A stretch of DNA of 64,000 nucleotides, from NCBI RefSeq assembly GCF_001905825.1, contig NZ_LIVV01000003.1:166901-230900 (forward strand), read 5' to 3'. Shown piece by piece: positions 59,662 through 64,000 of this stretch. The notes under the pieces were generated by a model. The model saw nothing but the letters and a program-made list of their open reading frames with translations, had not been told where the DNA came from and did no database searches. The stretch's first letter is position 1. Every line of letters begins with the position of its first letter. A program made the position numbers and the translations under genes. The DNA is from Streptomyces sp. CB02009. Its GTDB lineage: Bacteria; Actinomycetota; Actinomycetes; Streptomycetales; Streptomycetaceae.

Positions 59662-59737
59662 CCGCCCAGGCCGTCCGGAACCACGGACCGCCCAGGCCGT
59701 CCGGAACCACGGACCGCCCAGGCCGTCCGGAACCACG
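59662..59737. repeat. 26-bp tandem repeat x2.9 between kdpD and kdpE
   Basis: Copies beginning CCGCCCAGGCCGTCCGGAAC start at 59662, 59688 and 59714, the last cut to 24 bases. It fills the first part of the 285-bp kdpD-kdpE gap. The remainder is GC-rich with no gene, and may hold a promoter for kdpE just before its GGAAGG site. Confidence 0.92.
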
Positions 59738-59937
59738 TCCCGCGTCGGGTCCCGAAGCGCACCACCCGCCCCAGCCCGCCCCGCAGCACCACCCGAGTCC
59801 GTCCGCCCCCGAGCGCACCACCCGCCCCCTCCCGAGGCGCGCGCCGTTCGCTCCCGTACCCCGCGCGCCGCCCCCTCCGCTCCCGTACTGTCTTGCTCCC
59901 GCCCGCACGGGCGACCGAAGAAGGAAGGCCCACCTCC

Positions 59938-60624
<687 letters not shown>

Positions 60625-60681
60625 ACCAGCACCCGTCCGCGGGCAGGGCCCGGTGACGGCGGTGGCCGGTAGGCTTTCTGT

Positions 60682-61080
60682 ATGAGTGCTGCACCACGTA
60701 CAGAGAAGCCGGCCGGTAGATTCCGCCGGATGCTCGACCGGCTCTCCTCCTCGCCGGAGGACCTGGAGTCGGAGGAGCTCCAGGAGGACGCCGAGGCGTC
60801 GGGGTGCACGCGTATCTGCGACTGCTCCGACCGCCAGATAGTCAAGGTGACTGGTACCTTGCGCACGGTCACGCTGCGTCCCCGGGCCGGTGTGCCCGCG
60901 CTGGAGGCCGAACTCTTCGACGGCACGGCACCGCTCGACGTCGTGTGGCTCGGCCGGCGCTCCATCGTGGGCATCGAACCGGGCCGCAAGCTGATCGCCT
61001 CCGGCCGGATCTCCATGAGCCACGGCCGGCGGGTCCTCTTCAACCCCAAATACGAGCTCCGACCGCTCGGACAGGAGTAG
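60682..61080 (+). CDS. OB-fold nucleic-acid-binding domain protein
   Basis: A 132-residue protein with a charged N-terminal part (FRRMLDRLSSSPEDLESEELQED, in parts) and a C-terminal OB fold: IVKVTGTLRTVTLRPRAGVPALEAELFDG, LDVVWLGRRSIVGIEPGRKLIASGRI, LFNPKYEL. Proteins of this kind lie upstream of DUF3159 and TrkA genes in actinobacteria; no precise function is known. ATG 60682 has TATGAG context without a strong ribosome site; the next gene starts 3 bp after its stop. Confidence 0.87.
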   Translation: MSAAPRTEKPAGRFRRMLDRLSSSPEDLESEELQEDAEASGCTRICDCSDRQIVKVTGTLRTVTLRPRAGVPALEAELFDGTAPLDVVWLGRRSIVGIEPGRKLIASGRISMSHGRRVLFNPKYELRPLGQE

Positions 61081-61083
61081 CCG

Positions 61084-61824
61084 GTGACGTCCCTCGACAA
61101 GCCGACCACCACGGACCAGGACGCCCAGGCATCGAAGGAGGTCACCGAGGCCGCGCTGTTCGAGGCCTTCGGCGGCCTGCGGGGCATGGTCGAGACGGTC
61201 GTCCCGGGCCTGTTGTTCGTCACGATCTTCACGATCAACAAGAACCTGCAGATCTCGGCGATCGCCGCCCTCGCGGTCTCGCTGGTCCTGGTCGCCGTCC
61301 GGCTCATCCGGCGGGACACCGTCAAGCACGCGTTCAGCGGCGTCTTCGGCGTCGCCTTCGGTGTCGTCTTCGCGATGATGACGGGCAACGCCAAGGACTT
61401 CTACCTGCCGGGCATGCTGTACACCCTGGGCCTCGCCCTCGCGTACATCGTGACCGCGATCGCCGGGGTCCCGCTGATCGGCCTCATCCTGGGCCCGGTC
61501 TTCAAGGAGAACCTCTCCTGGCGGACCCGCAACCCGGGCCGGAAGAAGGCGTACACGAAGGCGAGCTGGGCCTGGGGCCTGATCCTGCTCGGCAAGTGCG
61601 CGATCCTCTTCCCGATGTACTGGTGGGCCGACACGACCAAGTTCGGCTGGGTGCTCGTCGCGCTGAAGATCCCGCCGTTCCTGCTCGCGGTCTACCTCAC
61701 CTGGGTGTTCCTCGCGAAGGCTCCGCCGCCGATCGACGTCTTCGCCGAGATGGAGGCCGAGGAGCGCGCCGAGAAGGAGCGCAAGGCGGCCGCCGCCGCG
61801 GCGCGGACCCACCCGGAGGCCTGA
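61084..61824 (+). CDS. DUF3159 integral membrane protein
   Basis: A 246-residue protein with about five to six spans (for example LFVTIFTINKNLQISAIAALAVSLVLVAV and AFGVVFAMMTG in parts; a C-terminal YWWADTTKFGWVLVALKIPPFLLAVYLTW region). The start ALFEAFGGLRGMVETVVPGLLFV and the central WRTRNPGRKKAYTKASWAWG are the DUF3159 signature. The charged end (EEERAEKERKAAAAA-like) is cytosolic. GTG 61084 lies 3 bp after the OB-fold gene. Its place beside K+ genes suggests, but does not prove, a transport role. Confidence 0.88.
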   Translation: MTSLDKPTTTDQDAQASKEVTEAALFEAFGGLRGMVETVVPGLLFVTIFTINKNLQISAIAALAVSLVLVAVRLIRRDTVKHAFSGVFGVAFGVVFAMMTGNAKDFYLPGMLYTLGLALAYIVTAIAGVPLIGLILGPVFKENLSWRTRNPGRKKAYTKASWAWGLILLGKCAILFPMYWWADTTKFGWVLVALKIPPFLLAVYLTWVFLAKAPPPIDVFAEMEAEERAEKERKAAAAAARTHPEA

Positions 61825-61830
61825 GACGGC

Positions 61831-61877
61831 ACGCGGAAGGGCCCGGACCTGACGAACAGGTCCGGGCCCTTCCGCGT
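61831..61877. terminator. Perfect 21-bp bidirectional terminator
   Basis: Arms 61831-61851 (ACGCGGAAGGGCCCGGACCTG) and 61857-61877 pair perfectly around a 5-base loop. It lies 6 bp after the DUF3159 stop and 39 bp beyond the end of the convergent TrkA gene. Confidence 0.92.
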
Positions 61878-61916
61878 ACGACCGGCTATCGGCTACCAGC
61901 TACCGGCTTCCGGCGC

Positions 61917-62594
61917 TCAGGACTCCGTCGGCTCGCGGCGGACCTGCAGCAGGTCCTCCAGCTGCTCCTCGCGGGCCTGCGCGGCCACGAACAGCAGCTC
62001 GTCACCGGCCTCCAGGGTCTCCTCGGGGCTCGGCGTCAGCACCCGCGAACCGCGGATGATCGTCACGAGCGAGGTGTCCTGCGGCCAGGCCACGTCCCCG
62101 ACCGCGGTGCCGGCGACCGCCGACTCCGGCGGGAGCGTCAGCTCGACCAGGTTCGCGTCGCCGTGGCTGAAGCGCAGCAGCCGGACGAGGTCGCCGACGC
62201 TCACCGCCTCCTCCACCAGGGCCGACATGAGGCGCGGGGTCGAGACGGCCACGTCCACGCCCCAGGCCTCGTTGAACAGCCACTCGTTCTTCGGGTTGTT
62301 CACCCGGGCGACGACCCTCGGCACGCCGTACTCGGTCTTGGCGAGCAAAGAGACGACCAGGTTCACCTTGTCGTCGCCGGTCGCCGCGATCACCACGTTG
62401 CAGCGCTGGAGCGCCGCCTCGTCGAGCGAGGTGATCTCACAGGCGTCGGCGAGCAGCCACTCCGCCTGCGGCACCCGCTCCACCGAGATGGCGGTCGGCG
62501 CCTTGTCGATGAGCAGGACCTCGTGACCGTTCTCCAGGAGCTCGCCCGCGATGGAACGGCCCACCGCACCCGCGCCCGCAATAGCGACACGCAT
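61917..62594 (-). CDS. TrkA/RCK-type potassium regulatory protein (second of pair)
   Basis: A 225-residue protein: an N-terminal Rossmann NAD-binding RCK domain (GAGAVGRSIAGELLENGHEVLLID; ATGDDKVNLVVSLLAKTEYG) and a C-terminal RCK_C/TrkA-C domain (VELTLPPESAVAGTAVGDVAWP, LTPSPEETLEAGDELLFVA). It would gate a K+ channel or transporter in response to nucleotides such as c-di-AMP. ATG 62594 overlaps the stop of the upstream TrkA gene (ATGA), so the two form a coupled pair that probably makes a heteromer, the CeoB/CeoC arrangement of actinobacteria. Confidence 0.9.
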   Translation of the reverse strand: MRVAIAGAGAVGRSIAGELLENGHEVLLIDKAPTAISVERVPQAEWLLADACEITSLDEAALQRCNVVIAATGDDKVNLVVSLLAKTEYGVPRVVARVNNPKNEWLFNEAWGVDVAVSTPRLMSALVEEAVSVGDLVRLLRFSHGDANLVELTLPPESAVAGTAVGDVAWPQDTSLVTIIRGSRVLTPSPEETLEAGDELLFVAAQAREEQLEDLLQVRREPTES

Positions 62595-63262
62595 CAGTGA
62601 CCGCCCTCCTCGGGACCCTCGGCGAAGGCCTCCTCGACCTTCGCGATCTCGTCCGTACGCATCATCACGTGCACCAGATCGCCTTCCTGGAGCACCGTCT
62701 GCGAGGTGGGCAGAATCGCTTCGCCCAGCCGCGTGAGGAAGGCGACACGCACACCGGTCTCCTCCTGGAGCCGACTCACCTTGTGGCCGATCCAGGCCGG
62801 GGAGGTGTGCACCTCCGCGAGCTGCACGCCGCCGCTCGGGTCCCGCCACAGCGGCTCCGCGCCCGAGGGCAGCAGCCGGCGCAGCATCTGGTCGGCGGTC
62901 CAGCGGACCGTCGCGACCGTCGGGATGCCGAGGCGCTGGTAGACCTCGGCGCGCCGCGGGTCGTAGATCCGCGCCGCCACGTTCTCGATGCCGAACATCT
63001 CGCGGGCGACCCGCGCCGCGATGATGTTCGAGTTGTCGCCGCTGCTCACCGCGGCGAAGGCGCCCGCGTCCTCGATGCCGGCCTCACGCAGCGTGTCCTG
63101 GTCGAAGCCCACGCCCGTGACGCGCCGACCGCCGAAACCCGACCCCAGACGACGGAAGGCCGTCGGGTCCTGGTCCACGACCGCGACGGTGTGCCCCTGC
63201 TGCTCCAGGGTCTGCGCGAGAGCGGCTCCCACTCGCCCGCAGCCCATGATGACGATGTGCAC
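62594..63262 (-). CDS. TrkA/RCK-type potassium regulatory protein (first of pair)
   Basis: A 222-residue RCK protein: GCGRVGAALAQTLEQQGHTVAVVDQDP Rossmann loop, SSGDNSNIIAARVAREMFG, and a C-terminal TrkA-C domain (TSQTVLQEGDLVHVMMRTDE). First gene of the pair. It is divergent from a KimA-like K+ permease gene, with a 234-bp intergenic region. Ends in an acidic tail (EGPEEGGH). Confidence 0.9.
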   Translation of the reverse strand: MHIVIMGCGRVGAALAQTLEQQGHTVAVVDQDPTAFRRLGSGFGGRRVTGVGFDQDTLREAGIEDAGAFAAVSSGDNSNIIAARVAREMFGIENVAARIYDPRRAEVYQRLGIPTVATVRWTADQMLRRLLPSGAEPLWRDPSGGVQLAEVHTSPAWIGHKVSRLQEETGVRVAFLTRLGEAILPTSQTVLQEGDLVHVMMRTDEIAKVEEAFAEGPEEGGH

Positions 63263-63496
63263 GTCCCCTTACCCCGCACTCCTGATCGCCTTGCTGACCT
63301 GCGAAAACACCCTGCTCACAACTTTCCTCACCCGATGCGCCCGGGTCGCGGCGGGCAACACCCTGCCGGGTCACCCGGTCCGAGCTTAAGCGGCAACGCT
63401 GGCCGGGACCGCATCCGAGGTGGTACTCAGGGAGATTCCGTGCCTATCGGGGGTGCCGGTGCGCATGGCTGTTTTCGAACGCTTACGATCCTCTCC
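63263..63496. promoter_or_regulatory. Divergent promoter region, TrkA pair / KimA-like permease
   Basis: A 234-bp gap that must hold promoters for both directions. TTCGAACGCTTACGATCC (63475-63492) contains TACGAT, a possible -10 box just upstream of the permease GTG. I cannot identify the c-di-AMP (ydaO-type) riboswitch that often controls such permeases. Confidence 0.4.
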
Positions 63497-64000
63497 GTGT
63501 CCAAACTGACCGACCTTCCCAAACGGATCCTGATCGGGCGGGCCCTGCGCAGCGACAAGCTCGGAGAGACCCTGCTCTCCAAGCGGATCGCGCTCCCCGT
63601 CTTCGCCTCCGACCCGCTGTCCTCGGTGGCGTACGCACCGGGCGAGGTGCTGCTCGTTCTGTCCGTGGCCGGTCTGTCGGCCTACCACTTCAGCCCGTGG
63701 ATCGCCCTCGCGGTCGTCGTCCTGATGTTCACGGTCGTCGCCTCGTACCGGCAGAACGTCCACGCGTACCCGAGCGGCGGCGGCGACTACGAGGTCGCCA
63801 ACACCAACCTCGGGCCGAAGGCCGGACTGACCGTCGCGAGCGCCCTGCTCGTCGACTACGTCCTGACCGTCGCCGTGTCGATCTCCTCGGGCATCGAGAA
63901 CCTCGGCTCGGCGATCCCCTTCGTCGTCGAGCACAAGGTGGCCTGCGCGGTCGGCGTGATCGTGCTGCTCACCGTGATGAACCTGCGCGGAGTGAAGGAG
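63497..64000 (+). CDS. KimA-like APC-family potassium permease (5' part)
   Basis: 168 codons are visible before the right edge; the C-terminal part is missing. The N-terminal pattern ILIGRALRSDKLGETLLSKRIALPVFASDPLSSVAYAPGE, SYRQNVHAYPSGGGDYEVA, LVDYVLTVAVSISSGIENLGSAIP and MNLRGVKE follows Bacillus KimA (YdaO), an APC-superfamily K+/H+ symporter bound by c-di-AMP, more than the amino-acid permeases. At least four spans are seen. Start is GTG 63497 with no clear ribosome site. It faces away from the two TrkA genes. Confidence 0.82.
   Translation, partial: MSKLTDLPKRILIGRALRSDKLGETLLSKRIALPVFASDPLSSVAYAPGEVLLVLSVAGLSAYHFSPWIALAVVVLMFTVVASYRQNVHAYPSGGGDYEVANTNLGPKAGLTVASALLVDYVLTVAVSISSGIENLGSAIPFVVEHKVACAVGVIVLLTVMNLRGVKE

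Noticed and set aside
63263..63496. c-di-AMP (ydaO-type) riboswitch before the KimA-like permease.
   Set aside because: I could not find its conserved core by eye. A covariance-model search would decide; for now it is not called.

Overview
This is a very GC-rich, densely packed window with strong third-position GC bias, GTG/ATG starts and many 1-4 bp stop/start overlaps (ATGA, GTGA). The right half carries a run of genes typical of the Streptomyces chromosome core: sepH, coproporphyrin ferrochelatase, an IMPase-family phosphatase, cutRS, DUF4193, dut, DUF3710, kdpDE and paired TrkA proteins. The organism is almost certainly a Streptomyces. No tRNA, rRNA, CRISPR array, insertion sequence or phage gene was recognised.

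Region 1 (about 0.5-31.2 kb) is a nonribosomal peptide gene cluster. It opens with four overlapping genes: a B12-binding glutamate mutase small subunit, the mutase large subunit, an archaeal-type asparagine synthetase/AsnRS paralogue, and a free-standing FMN domain of glutamate synthase. These suggest supply of a beta-methylated Asp/Asn-type amino acid. Two NRPS genes follow, with layout A-T-C-A-T-C-A-T // C-A-T-C-A-T-C-A-T-TE. There are six modules and no epimerase, methyltransferase, oxidase or starter C domain. The A domains fall into three near-identical pairs (1=2, 3~4, 5=6), so the peptide should have an X-X-Val/Ile-like-Val/Ile-like-Y-Y pattern. After a terminator comes a second overlapping operon: GHMP kinase, cysteine-synthase-like PLP enzyme, ATP-grasp ligase, argininosuccinate-lyase-like enzyme and MFS exporter, then an Sfp-type phosphopantetheinyl transferase. 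Kinase + PLP enzyme + lyase is the expected set for 2,3-diaminobutyrate made from threonine. Glutamate mutase plus this set recalls lipopeptide clusters such as friulimicin, but the assembly line is different and I do not recognise the product.

Region 2 (31.2-42.0 kb) is mixed accessory and housekeeping content: a secreted small peptide with a Cys-rich partner, a TetR regulator divergent from a metallo-beta-lactamase-fold lipoprotein, an isochorismatase-like hydrolase, a YfhO-type membrane protein with two glycosyltransferase-type genes (probably cell-surface glycan), a VOC protein and a rhodanese.

Region 3 (42.0-64.0 kb) is conserved core: SepH, a membrane-anchored Pro/Thr-rich protein, an aldonolactone oxidase overlapping an MFS gene, hemH/cpfC, IMPase, CutRS, DUF4193, an EcsC-like protein, DUF3093, thioesterase, dut, DUF3710, an ABC ATPase, KdpD/KdpE, OB-fold and DUF3159 proteins, two RCK/TrkA proteins and the start of a KimA-like permease. 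The last six genes form a potassium-sensing and transport neighbourhood without kdpFABC.

The cluster also shows clear marks of internal recombination: a 371-bp identical block with atypical codon use in modules 5 and 6, shared patches in the other module pairs, and in-frame hexanucleotide repeats inside adenylation domains.
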